Shown piece after piece: positions 1 through 5,199 of a DNA stretch of 17,438 bases. Under the pieces are notes generated by a model. That model saw nothing but the letters and a program-made list of their open reading frames with translations. It did not search any database and was not told where the DNA came from. The position numbers and the translations under genes were made by a program. The stretch covers positions 1-17,438 of the forward strand of contig WLCR01000008.1 of assembly GCA_009705235.1 (NCBI GenBank), written 5' to 3'. This DNA is from Actinomycetota bacterium. GTDB lineage: Bacteria > Actinomycetota > Actinomycetes > Nanopelagicales > Nanopelagicaceae. Within the stretch, counting starts at the first letter, position 1. Every line of letters begins with the position of its first letter.

Positions 1-8
1 ATTTCTTC

Positions 9-362
9 ATGAAGTTATTGGTTCGTTGGGCCGCATTGGCGTTATCTTTTTGGGTTGCTACGGCATTGATTCCTGGAATCGATGTTAAAGGTGGGTTTAC
101 AACATACCTATGGGTGGCGCTGCTATTTGGTTTACTTAATGCAACGCTAGGCTCATTGTTAAAACTTCTAACATTGCCCGCCGTTATTTTGACCTTAGGA
201 CTTTTCTTAGTTGTCGTTAATGCGTCGATGCTGGTGTTAGTTGCACGCTGGAGCGATAAGTTAGATGTCAATAACTTTTGGTCAGCGATCTTTGCAGCAA
301 TCATTATTAGCGTGATCACCAGATTGGTTTCAACTGTCGGTAAGAAAGCTCTTCCACTCTGA
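9..362 (+). CDS. Phage-holin-4-like (YvlD type) small membrane protein
   Basis: This 117-residue protein is almost entirely hydrophobic, with about four likely membrane segments (roughly residues 5-21, 30-55, 57-78 and 90-108). Its opening, MKLLVRWAALALSFWVA followed by a PGI turn, resembles the small membrane proteins grouped as 'phage holin family 4, superfamily II' or YvlD-like. Despite that name they are chromosomal membrane proteins of unclear function in actinobacteria, and nothing here indicates phage. The ATG at 9 gives the usual family N-terminus. The reading frame stays open to the left edge, so a slightly earlier start cannot be excluded, and the upstream sequence is not visible. 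It ends 8 bp before the first crcB start, so it is probably co-transcribed with the fluoride channel genes. Family assignment is moderately confident; function is unknown. Confidence 0.7.
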   Translation: MKLLVRWAALALSFWVATALIPGIDVKGGFTTYLWVALLFGLLNATLGSLLKLLTLPAVILTLGLFLVVVNASMLVLVARWSDKLDVNNFWSAIFAAIIISVITRLVSTVGKKALPL

Positions 363-370
363 AATCCTTA

Positions 371-712
371 GTGCTGGTTTCTGCTGGTGGTATCGCCGGA
401 ACCTTGTCACGTTTTGGCTTGGGTGAGATATTTCCGAATGACCGAGCAGGAACATTAGCTGCAAACCTGATTGGCGTTGCACTCGCATCAATTCTTTTGG
501 TGGTGATGGAGCGACGAGGAATCACTGAATTACGCTTACTTTTGCTACCGGGATTCTGTGCGGGGTTAACTACATTTTCAGCTGTTACGGCCCAATCCTT
601 AGAGCCCCATAATGGTGGAATTGCATTCTTGCTTCAAAACATCATCTATTCATTAGCAATTGTAATTGTTGTCTTACCGCTGGCTCGGAAAGTTGTTCCG
701 GTGCGTTCATGA
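371..712 (+). CDS. crcB: Fluoride efflux channel subunit CrcB/Fluc (first of pair)
   Basis: This 113-residue, four-helix membrane protein belongs to the CrcB/Fluc family, which forms dual-topology dimeric channels that export fluoride from the cytoplasm. The family hallmarks are visible: a GGIAGTLSR start (GGxxGxxxR), AANLIG (the conserved Asn in the pore-lining helix) and GFCAGLTTFS, which holds the TTFS segment with the phenylalanine and polar track used by fluoride. The start is GTG at 371; an ATG does not occur at a plausible place and the family N-terminus fits GTG. The stop overlaps the ATG of the next gene in an ATGA arrangement, so the two subunits are translationally coupled. Tandem crcB genes usually encode two oppositely oriented subunits of a heterodimer. 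No fluoride riboswitch is visible upstream, because only 8 bp separate this gene from the one before it. Confidence 0.88.
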   Translation: MLVSAGGIAGTLSRFGLGEIFPNDRAGTLAANLIGVALASILLVVMERRGITELRLLLLPGFCAGLTTFSAVTAQSLEPHNGGIAFLLQNIIYSLAIVIVVLPLARKVVPVRS

Positions 713-1044
713 ATGTACTTCTTGTAATTCTTGGTGCTGCAGTTGGCGCACCTGCCCGTTTTGCTATTGACCAATACATCCGCAAATTTACAACAAAGCC
801 GTATGGAATCTTTGCTGTAAACATACTTGGATCATTCTTTTTGGGGTTAACCTACGGAAAATCTGAACACGTGCATGATTTATTTGCGATTGGATTCGCT
901 GGAGCTTTTACAACATGGTCAACTTTTATGCTCGACATTTATCTTGCCTACGAGCTAAAGCGTTACAAAGAAGCAGCCATCAATCTAGTTGTATCACTTG
1001 GAATTGGACTATTTGCTGCTTGGTGTGGAATTCAACTAGCCTAG
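709..1044 (+). CDS. crcB: Fluoride efflux channel subunit CrcB/Fluc (second of pair)
   Basis: The second CrcB/Fluc subunit has 111 residues and four membrane helices. It carries GAAVGAPARF (GxxxGAxxR), AVNILGSFFLG (the canonical VNxxGSFxxG) and GFAGAFTTWSTF (the canonical GFxGxfTTfSTF). It matches the family consensus more closely than its upstream partner. It begins at the ATG within the ATGA overlap with the first crcB, so expression of the two should be stoichiometric. Fluoride export protects metal-dependent enzymes such as enolase and pyrophosphatase. The gene ends 11 bp before the 3' end of the convergent aminopeptidase gene, and I see no terminator hairpin in that gap. The family assignment is firm; heterodimer formation is inferred from the tandem arrangement. 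Confidence 0.9.
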   Translation: MNVLLVILGAAVGAPARFAIDQYIRKFTTKPYGIFAVNILGSFFLGLTYGKSEHVHDLFAIGFAGAFTTWSTFMLDIYLAYELKRYKEAAINLVVSLGIGLFAAWCGIQLA

Positions 1045-1055
1045 TTACAAGAAAA

Positions 1056-2498
1056 TTAACGAAGCGAAGCCATCCAGGATTCAATCTCATCTGGATGATG
1101 TGGGATGTGCTCGCTTAAGTTCACACAACCATCTTCTGTAACAACAATATCATCTTCGATACGAATACCAATTCCGCGGTATTCAGCAGGAAAAAGTTCA
1201 TCATCAGGTTGAATGTATAGACCAGGTTCGACCGTTAAACACATTCCAACTTCCAAAATTCCATCCCGATAGTGTTCTGCGCGCGCGTGTGCGCAATCAT
1301 GAACATCCATGCCAAGCATGTGGCTGACGCCATGCAAAGTCCAACGCTTATGTAATCCGACAGCTGGATCCATAACCTCATCAAGGCTCATTGTTAGGAT
1401 TCCCATATCAATTAACCCCTGCGCCAAAATAGTATGACTTGCTTTATTAATTGCCAAGAATTTTTCTCCAGGCTTTATCGCGGCGATTCCAGCTTTTTGA
1501 GCCTCGTAAACCAGCATATACAAAGCACGTTGTGCGGGTGTGAATTTTCCATTGATGGGCAATGTTCTGGTGATATCTGCGGTGTAGTACGAATCTACTT
1601 CTACACCAGCATCTAACAACAACAGGTCCCCGTTTTTAACTGCTCCGTCATTCCGGTTCCAGTGCAACACACACGCATGCGAACCAGATGCAGCAATTGT
1701 GTTGTACCCAAGATCATTTCCTTCAATACGTGCACGCCCAAAGAAAGCTGCTTCGACAACTCGTTCTCCACGAAGAGTTGTAACTGCCGCTGGCAATGCA
1801 CGAATAACATCATTAAATCCTCGATGTGTTGCATCCACAGCTTTTTGCATTTCACGCAATTCGTAGTCATCTTTAATCAATCGCGCAACTGAAACAAATT
1901 CAACCAATTCGGAATCTCGTGGATGCGCCTTAACTGTTGAATCTACAATCTCATCAAAGCCATGAAGCGCCGCGGCCTTAACACCCTTGAGGAAAGTTTC
2001 AAGTTCGTCAATTTTTCGAACTTCAATCCCGTAACGCTCAGAAGCTTCTTCTGTTGTAAATCTGCGACCCACCCATAGTTCGCCATGCTTTGCATCTGTA
2101 TAAAAAGCAGATGTGTTGCGAGTTGACCGTGGGTTGATAAAGAGAATTGGTGCGTGCCCTGATCCACTTGGTTCCATCACTAAAACAGAATCTGGATTTG
2201 CCTCCACGCCTTGCACACCGGTGTAGTAAGAAAAAGCAGTATGGGGACGGTACAAATAATCTGAGTCATTGCTGCGTTGCTTGGCTGCCCCACTTGGAAG
2301 CACCAAACGTAATCCCGTAAATGCAGCAGATAATTTCTCGCGACGGTCTATGCAATGGGCAATAACTTCATCTTGATGAATTCCAGTTAAAGGTGTCGGC
2401 GCCCATCCAGTTTTCATGAATTCGCCAAACATTTCAGAAGGTGCAACGTCATAAACGCGCTTAGCACCAGTATCTAAAGCCTTATCTGAATTCTCCAT
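1056..2498 (-). CDS. pepP: Xaa-Pro aminopeptidase (aminopeptidase P, M24B)
   Basis: This 480-residue cytoplasmic metallopeptidase removes the N-terminal residue when proline is second, using a di-manganese (or similar) centre. An N-terminal AMP_N domain covers roughly residues 40-175 and the pita-bread M24 catalytic domain roughly 210-460. All five metal ligands are recognisable: Asp296 (LLLLDAG), Asp308 (TADITR), His393 (VSHMLG), Glu424 (LTVEPG) and Glu448 (RIEDD). Length and architecture match long actinobacterial PepP proteins. The ATG at 2498 is preceded by TAGGCT on the minus strand exactly 6 nt upstream, with no Shine-Dalgarno sequence, which suggests a leaderless transcript. It is convergent with crcB and divergent from the monooxygenase-like gene, 59 bp away. 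This is a housekeeping peptide-turnover gene with nothing abnormal in the sequence. Confidence 0.92.
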   Translation of the reverse strand: MENSDKALDTGAKRVYDVAPSEMFGEFMKTGWAPTPLTGIHQDEVIAHCIDRREKLSAAFTGLRLVLPSGAAKQRSNDSDYLYRPHTAFSYYTGVQGVEANPDSVLVMEPSGSGHAPILFINPRSTRNTSAFYTDAKHGELWVGRRFTTEEASERYGIEVRKIDELETFLKGVKAAALHGFDEIVDSTVKAHPRDSELVEFVSVARLIKDDYELREMQKAVDATHRGFNDVIRALPAAVTTLRGERVVEAAFFGRARIEGNDLGYNTIAASGSHACVLHWNRNDGAVKNGDLLLLDAGVEVDSYYTADITRTLPINGKFTPAQRALYMLVYEAQKAGIAAIKPGEKFLAINKASHTILAQGLIDMGILTMSLDEVMDPAVGLHKRWTLHGVSHMLGMDVHDCAHARAEHYRDGILEVGMCLTVEPGLYIQPDDELFPAEYRGIGIRIEDDIVVTEDGCVNLSEHIPHHPDEIESWMASLR

Positions 2499-2504
2499 AT
2501 ATCT

Positions 2505-2510
2505 AGCCTA
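2505..2510 (-). promoter_or_regulatory. Putative -10 box for leaderless pepP transcript
   Basis: On the minus strand TAGGCT (TANNNT pattern) is followed by exactly 6 nt and then the pepP ATG. That is the spacing expected when transcription starts at the A of the start codon. No Shine-Dalgarno sequence lies in the few bases before the start, and no convincing -35 element is visible. Leaderless mRNAs with this arrangement are common in actinobacteria. Confidence 0.4.
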
Positions 2511-2545
2511 CAAGATTCGGTATTGGCAGCGCATCTATTAACGGG

Positions 2546-2551
2546 TAACTT
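2546..2551 (+). promoter_or_regulatory. Putative -10 box for leaderless ABM-protein transcript
   Basis: TAACTT (TANNNT pattern) is followed by exactly 6 nt and the ATG at 2558. There is no Shine-Dalgarno sequence between them. It mirrors the arrangement in front of the divergent pepP gene, so both genes of the divergent pair look leaderless. Confidence 0.4.
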
Positions 2552-2557
2552 TCACAC

Positions 2558-2845
2558 ATGAAGAAGTTCTTTATTGTGGAACTGACAGTTAAAAGTGACT
2601 CACGCTCAAATCTGCTTAACTATTTAAACAATTACGCTGTCGAAGTTCGCACAGAAGATGGATGTGAATGTTTGGATGTACTTGTCGATCCACAATCGAG
2701 CCACACTGTAGTCCTGTATGAAATTTGGCGCGATATATCTGCTCAAATGGCACATCTAGAAACACCAGGTTTTGCCAAGTGGAAAGCTTTTTCGGACCCG
2801 CTAATAGAGAGCTTTAATGTGAAAATACTGGAATCAGGTGAGTAA
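2558..2845 (+). CDS. Antibiotic biosynthesis monooxygenase (ABM) fold protein, YgiN-like
   Basis: This 95-residue protein has the size and sequence pattern of the ABM ferredoxin-like fold (dimeric alpha/beta barrel). It has an N-terminal beta strand (FFIVELTVK), then EDGCECLDVLVDP, then a characteristic LYEIWRDISAQMAHLETPGFAKW segment (quoted in parts: LYEIWRD, AHLETPGF). That combination is typical of YgiN-type quinol monooxygenases and related small cofactor-less oxygenases. Many members have no known substrate, so a specific reaction should not be assigned. It is a single-gene unit, divergent from pepP and ending before a bidirectional terminator. No Shine-Dalgarno sequence precedes the ATG, and a -10-like TAACTT lies 6 nt upstream. 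Confidence 0.8.
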   Translation: MKKFFIVELTVKSDSRSNLLNYLNNYAVEVRTEDGCECLDVLVDPQSSHTVVLYEIWRDISAQMAHLETPGFAKWKAFSDPLIESFNVKILESGE

Positions 2846-2870
2846 TTAAAATTTGCTTACTTAAAAAAGT

Positions 2871-2907
2871 GTTAAGGCCCCGGTACAAAATGCACCAGGG
2901 CCTTAAC
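2871..2907. terminator. Bidirectional rho-independent terminator
   Basis: A 10-bp perfect stem, GTTAAGGCCC (2871-2880) with GGGCCTTAAC (2898-2907), can be extended by a GGT/ACC pairing inside. It lies between two convergent genes. Read on the minus strand it is followed by AC and a run of six T, an excellent terminator for the exported-protein gene's opposing transcripts. Read on the plus strand it is followed by a short TTT, so it is weaker for the ABM gene. The position between two tail-to-tail stops supports a shared role. Confidence 0.85.
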
Positions 2908-2926
2908 TTTGGATTAAACCTACCTT

Positions 2927-3460
2927 TTAATATCCGTAGCTAAACGAAAACTCCTTCACTATTAGTGGAGTTTTGAATTTTGGATCGCTTTCATCTTGAT
3001 ATTTCAACTCAAAAACTCCAGAGTCACCTATTTTCATCCCGGAGATAACGGTCTTACCTTCTAAGTACTCCACAGTTCGTTCGGCATCATTGAAATTAGT
3101 TCTCCAACCCATATAAAAATGGAAACACTCAGAGCCTGCTACCTGATTAACTTGAAGATCACAGTTATTTCCTTTTGAATCAATGAGAGTCAGTGTGACT
3201 TTGTTTCCTTCCCATTGCTGTGAAACCGATAATAGGGAACTGATTTTATAGACAGCTACACCAGGACCATAAATCTTTTTACCTTTTACAAGAGCACATG
3301 TGTAGACAACAGATTTGTTGGACCAAGTAGTTGGCGCAACAGTCGTCTTTGAACCCACAGTTTTGCAGGTGGCTCCAGATTTAACCGCTTGTGCAGCATG
3401 GGAACCGGAAAGTGGCGTCCCAAGCAAAAGGAGGGAAACAATTATTGCGATCTTTTTCAT
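2927..3460 (-). CDS. Small exported protein of unknown function with four cysteines
   Basis: This 177-residue precursor has a clear Sec signal peptide (MKKIAIIVSLLLLGTPL, cleavage probably near SHAA at about residue 22-25). The mature part begins with a segment of the form GATCKTVGSKTTV...VYTCALVKGKKIYGP. It is a short two-cysteine module of about 40 residues that I associate with exported proteins of small actinobacteria (from memory, not searched). The rest looks beta-rich and has two more cysteines (NNCDLQV and SECFHF), so two disulfides are possible. GGAG lies 5 nt before the ATG on the minus strand. It is a single-gene unit, with the shared terminator just past its stop and a tRNA-Ser gene on its upstream side. 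I cannot assign a function; a surface or periplasm-like binding role is only a guess. Confidence 0.75.
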   Translation of the reverse strand: MKKIAIIVSLLLLGTPLSGSHAAQAVKSGATCKTVGSKTTVAPTTWSNKSVVYTCALVKGKKIYGPGVAVYKISSLLSVSQQWEGNKVTLTLIDSKGNNCDLQVNQVAGSECFHFYMGWRTNFNDAERTVEYLEGKTVISGMKIGDSGVFELKYQDESDPKFKTPLIVKEFSFSYGY

Positions 3461-3574
3461 ACTAGCTCCAAATTCTGAGTCGTTAGACCCTTCTAAGAAA
3501 TCACCAAGACTTACGTTTAAGAAAAGGTCTTTGAAGCGTAGCGACTCAGGACGAATATGACCTAAACACGGGTA

Positions 3575-3602
3575 TTCACCTCAAGCGAATTACAGGTAAA
3601 CT
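3575..3602 (+). promoter_or_regulatory. Possible promoter of tRNA-Ser
   Basis: TTCACC (3575-3580) and TAAACT (3597-3602) match the -35 and -10 consensus at four of six positions each, with a 16-nt spacer. The -10 box ends 13 nt before the mature tRNA 5' end, a reasonable distance for a stable-RNA promoter with a short 5' leader. Assigned by eye only. Confidence 0.35.
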
Positions 3603-3615
3603 ATGGCCACCACTT

Positions 3616-3704
3616 GGAGACGTCGCATAGCCCGGTCGAGTGCGCCTCACTGCTAACGAGGTAAGGTGTTAAAGCCTTCAGGAGTTCAAATCTCCTCGTC
3701 TCCG
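3616..3704 (+). tRNA. tRNA-Ser(GCT)
   Basis: The gene folds into a class II cloverleaf. The 7-bp acceptor stem is GGAGACG/CGTCTCC, the D-stem GCA/TGC, and the anticodon loop CTGCTAA has anticodon GCT (reads AGC/AGU). The long variable arm runs TAAGGTGTTAAAGCCTTC, and the T-arm is AGGAG-TTCAAAT-CTCCT. The discriminator base is G (3704), as usual for serine tRNAs. CCA is not encoded, since the next bases are CAG. The anticodon stem has one A-C mismatch at the pair closing the loop. It stands alone between the exported-protein gene and the arabinose locus. Confidence 0.93.
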
Positions 3705-3996
3705 CAGTCTGTTCTTCATTAACGCGGAACCAATCACAAGTTATCGATGCTCTGTGGTCTGGGCATCTCCGCACTAAGTTCTAAATTTCAACTTCTATTA
3801 TTATTCCAAGTTCATTCTTTTCAATTGAGTATGGCGTAATGCTCACTTGGTTGAGCCATGAATCACCCATTCCCTCAGATTTAGATATTGGCTGGGAACC
3901 ATTGCTCTAAAACAACAAAAAGTCATTAGTGGATTAGTGGAATTGAACCAACAGCTAAGAAAATAATTGTGTAAACGGTAAGAGAAATTCTTTTCC
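3705..3996. other. Gene-poor spacer between tRNA-Ser and lacI, possibly decayed
   Basis: These 292 bp contain no credible complete gene. Three things are visible. An 8-bp copy of the tRNA-Ser 3' end (TCTCCGCA, 3699-3706) recurs at 3766-3773. An interrupted palindrome CACA-N4-ATCGAT-N4-TGTG lies at 3735-3756 and shares GTTATCGAT with the operator in front of the arabinose operon. A minus-strand open frame of 41 codons (3784-3906) has protein-like composition but no convincing start. Together these fit the edge of an inserted or rearranged segment, though each item alone is weak. Confidence 0.4.
3781..3906 (-). pseudogene. Possible remnant of a truncated coding sequence
   Basis: On the minus strand a frame bounded by stops encodes 41 residues, ending in a polar/hydrophobic alternation (WLNQVSITPYSIEKNELG, then IIIEVEI and a TAG stop). 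It looks like the C-terminal beta strand of a larger protein. An internal ATG at 3870 would give only 29 residues and has no ribosome binding site. I do not recognise the family. A chance open frame in AT-rich DNA is the main alternative. Confidence 0.2.
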
Positions 3997-5010
3997 TTAT
4001 CTCTTTGTTATCAGAGGCGCAGTACTTTTCCGCACTATTAACTCTGGTTGGATGGCGATATGAAATGAATCTCGTGTTCTCTTTTCTATACGATCCATAA
4101 GTAGTTCAAGTGAGAGCTTACCAACTGATAAAAAATCCTGTCGTATTGTTGTTAATCCAGGAATCAAAAATTCTGATTCGGGAATGTCATCAAAACCAGC
4201 TACACTCATTTCTGTTGGAACTTTAACCTTAAGTTCATTGAGCGCTTTTAGAACTCCAAGTGCCATGGCATCATTTGCCACAAACACAGCCGTTGCGTTG
4301 CTGCCTTTTACAATTTCTTTGATTGCACGATAGCCCGAATTTGCTGACCAATCCCCAAATTCAAGTGGGCCTAATTCAAGCCCCGCATTTTTAAGTGCTT
4401 TTTTCCAACCTTCGCGTCGTTTACTAGCTTCATACCAAGTGCTTGGTCCAGATATGTGTGCAATATTTGTATGCCCAAGAGTAATCAGATATTCCACAGC
4501 CTTTTGAGCCCCAGTTAGTTGATCCACATTGACAGAGGGAATGTCTTTCAAACTCTCACCTTCTACAATTACACACGGTGTACCGGATAAAGTCTCCTTG
4601 CTTATCTGATTTCCGCGAGTTAGGGGAGTAATCAGGATAATTCCATCGACTCCGCTTTGTACAAGCTCCTTAATTCCTGCAGAGATTGCAATTTCATTAA
4701 CCCCTTTGGTGGTAGCCAAAGTAACGGCGTAACCTACGTCTCGAGCCGCATTTTGAACAGCATGAAGCATTGAAGCTGGTCCAAAAAGAGTGGAGTTATA
4801 ACTTAAAACCCCGATCGTAGTTGTCTTACCGTTTGATAGAGCACGAGCAGCCAAATTTGGCGCATAGCCCAACTCCTTAATAGCCTCTAAAACCTTAGAC
4901 CGCGTCTTAAAGCTGACATTTTTGTGGTTATTGAGTACGCGTGAGACGGTTTGATGTGAGACATGGCTATAAGCAGCGACATCGAGCATTGAAACAGCCC
5001 TTTTTCGCAC
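3997..5010 (-). CDS. LacI-family transcriptional repressor of the arabinose operon
   Basis: This 337-residue regulator has an N-terminal LacI helix-turn-helix (residues about 8-28, SMLDVAAYSHVSHQTVSRVL) and a hinge helix (NLAARALSNGKT, about 52-63). A periplasmic-binding-protein-like effector domain follows (about 64-335, with FVANDAMALGVLKAL and VAGFDDIPESEF). The start is GTG at 5010, chosen because AAAAGGAG lies 5 nt upstream on the minus strand and the HTH then begins at the usual distance. It is divergent from the operon, and the intergenic region holds a palindrome of LacI-operator type, so it most likely represses the operon and perhaps itself. The inducer is probably L-arabinose or an arabinoside, inferred from the target genes. 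LacI-type arabinose regulators are known in other actinobacteria (for example AraR of Corynebacterium), unlike AraC in enterobacteria. Confidence 0.9.
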   Translation of the reverse strand: MRKRAVSMLDVAAYSHVSHQTVSRVLNNHKNVSFKTRSKVLEAIKELGYAPNLAARALSNGKTTTIGVLSYNSTLFGPASMLHAVQNAARDVGYAVTLATTKGVNEIAISAGIKELVQSGVDGIILITPLTRGNQISKETLSGTPCVIVEGESLKDIPSVNVDQLTGAQKAVEYLITLGHTNIAHISGPSTWYEASKRREGWKKALKNAGLELGPLEFGDWSANSGYRAIKEIVKGSNATAVFVANDAMALGVLKALNELKVKVPTEMSVAGFDDIPESEFLIPGLTTIRQDFLSVGKLSLELLMDRIEKRTRDSFHIAIQPELIVRKSTAPLITKR

Positions 5011-5015
5011 TTTGT

Positions 5016-5023
5016 CTCCTTTT
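5016..5023 (-). promoter_or_regulatory. Ribosome binding site fixing the GTG start of the LacI regulator
   Basis: On the minus strand AAAAGGAG is followed by 5 nt and the GTG at 5010. The strong match supports GTG rather than the later in-frame ATG (MLDVAAYS), which would cut into the helix-turn-helix. Confidence 0.7.
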
Positions 5024-5053
5024 TCTCAACCAACACGCAGCTTTCAGAGTCTA

Positions 5054-5083
5054 TTGACTTTACCCATGCGTTGGTTTTACATT
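5054..5083 (+). promoter_or_regulatory. Putative promoter of the arabinose operon
   Basis: TTGACT (5054-5059, five of six matches to the -35 consensus) and TACATT (5078-5083, four of six) are separated by 18 nt. Transcription would start near 5090, immediately before the palindromic operator at 5095-5114 and about 110 nt before the first start codon. That geometry suits repression by blocking initiation. Confidence 0.55.
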
Positions 5084-5094
5084 AACACATCGAT

Positions 5095-5114
5095 AATTGT
5101 TATCGATAACAATT
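5095..5114. promoter_or_regulatory. LacI-family operator (20-bp perfect palindrome)
   Basis: Ten base pairs on each side of a central CG form an exact inverted repeat, core GTTATCGATAAC. Even-length palindromes with a central CG are the hallmark of LacI-family operators. An additional ATCGATAA at 5089-5096 repeats the ATCGATAA at 5102-5109 in direct orientation, 13 bp apart, so a second weaker site may overlap the left arm. The palindrome lies just downstream of the putative operon promoter and upstream of the repressor gene, so it can control both. Cognate binding by the adjacent LacI protein is inferred. Confidence 0.75.
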
Positions 5115-5187
5115 CCCTGTACTAGTGGGTGCGCTATTCACTATGTGATGAGTGGGTTTGTTAGGACGAGTGACGCGAATGCGTTTC

Positions 5188-5195
5188 GAGGAGAG
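5188..5195 (+). promoter_or_regulatory. Ribosome binding site fixing the solute-binding protein start
   Basis: GAGGAGAG ends 4 nt before the ATG at 5200. It selects that ATG over an in-frame GTG at 5152, which would add 16 residues that do not resemble a signal peptide. Confidence 0.75.
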
Positions 5196-5199
5196 ATTC

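Noticed and set aside
9..362. Holin-named protein as evidence of a prophage
   Set aside because: The name reflects a Pfam label; the family is widespread on chromosomes and no other phage gene is present.
363..370. Fluoride riboswitch before crcB
   Set aside because: The gap to the preceding gene is only 8 bp, too short for the aptamer, and no fluoride aptamer consensus is seen inside the upstream gene.
3980..4005. Inverted repeat AAGAGA/TCTCTT at the lacI stop as a terminator
   Set aside because: Only six AT-rich pairs, overlapping the coding end, and no T-run follows on the minus strand.
5152..5199. GTG start at 5152 for the solute-binding protein
   Set aside because: The extra 16 residues spoil the signal peptide, and GAGGAGAG directly precedes the ATG at 5200.
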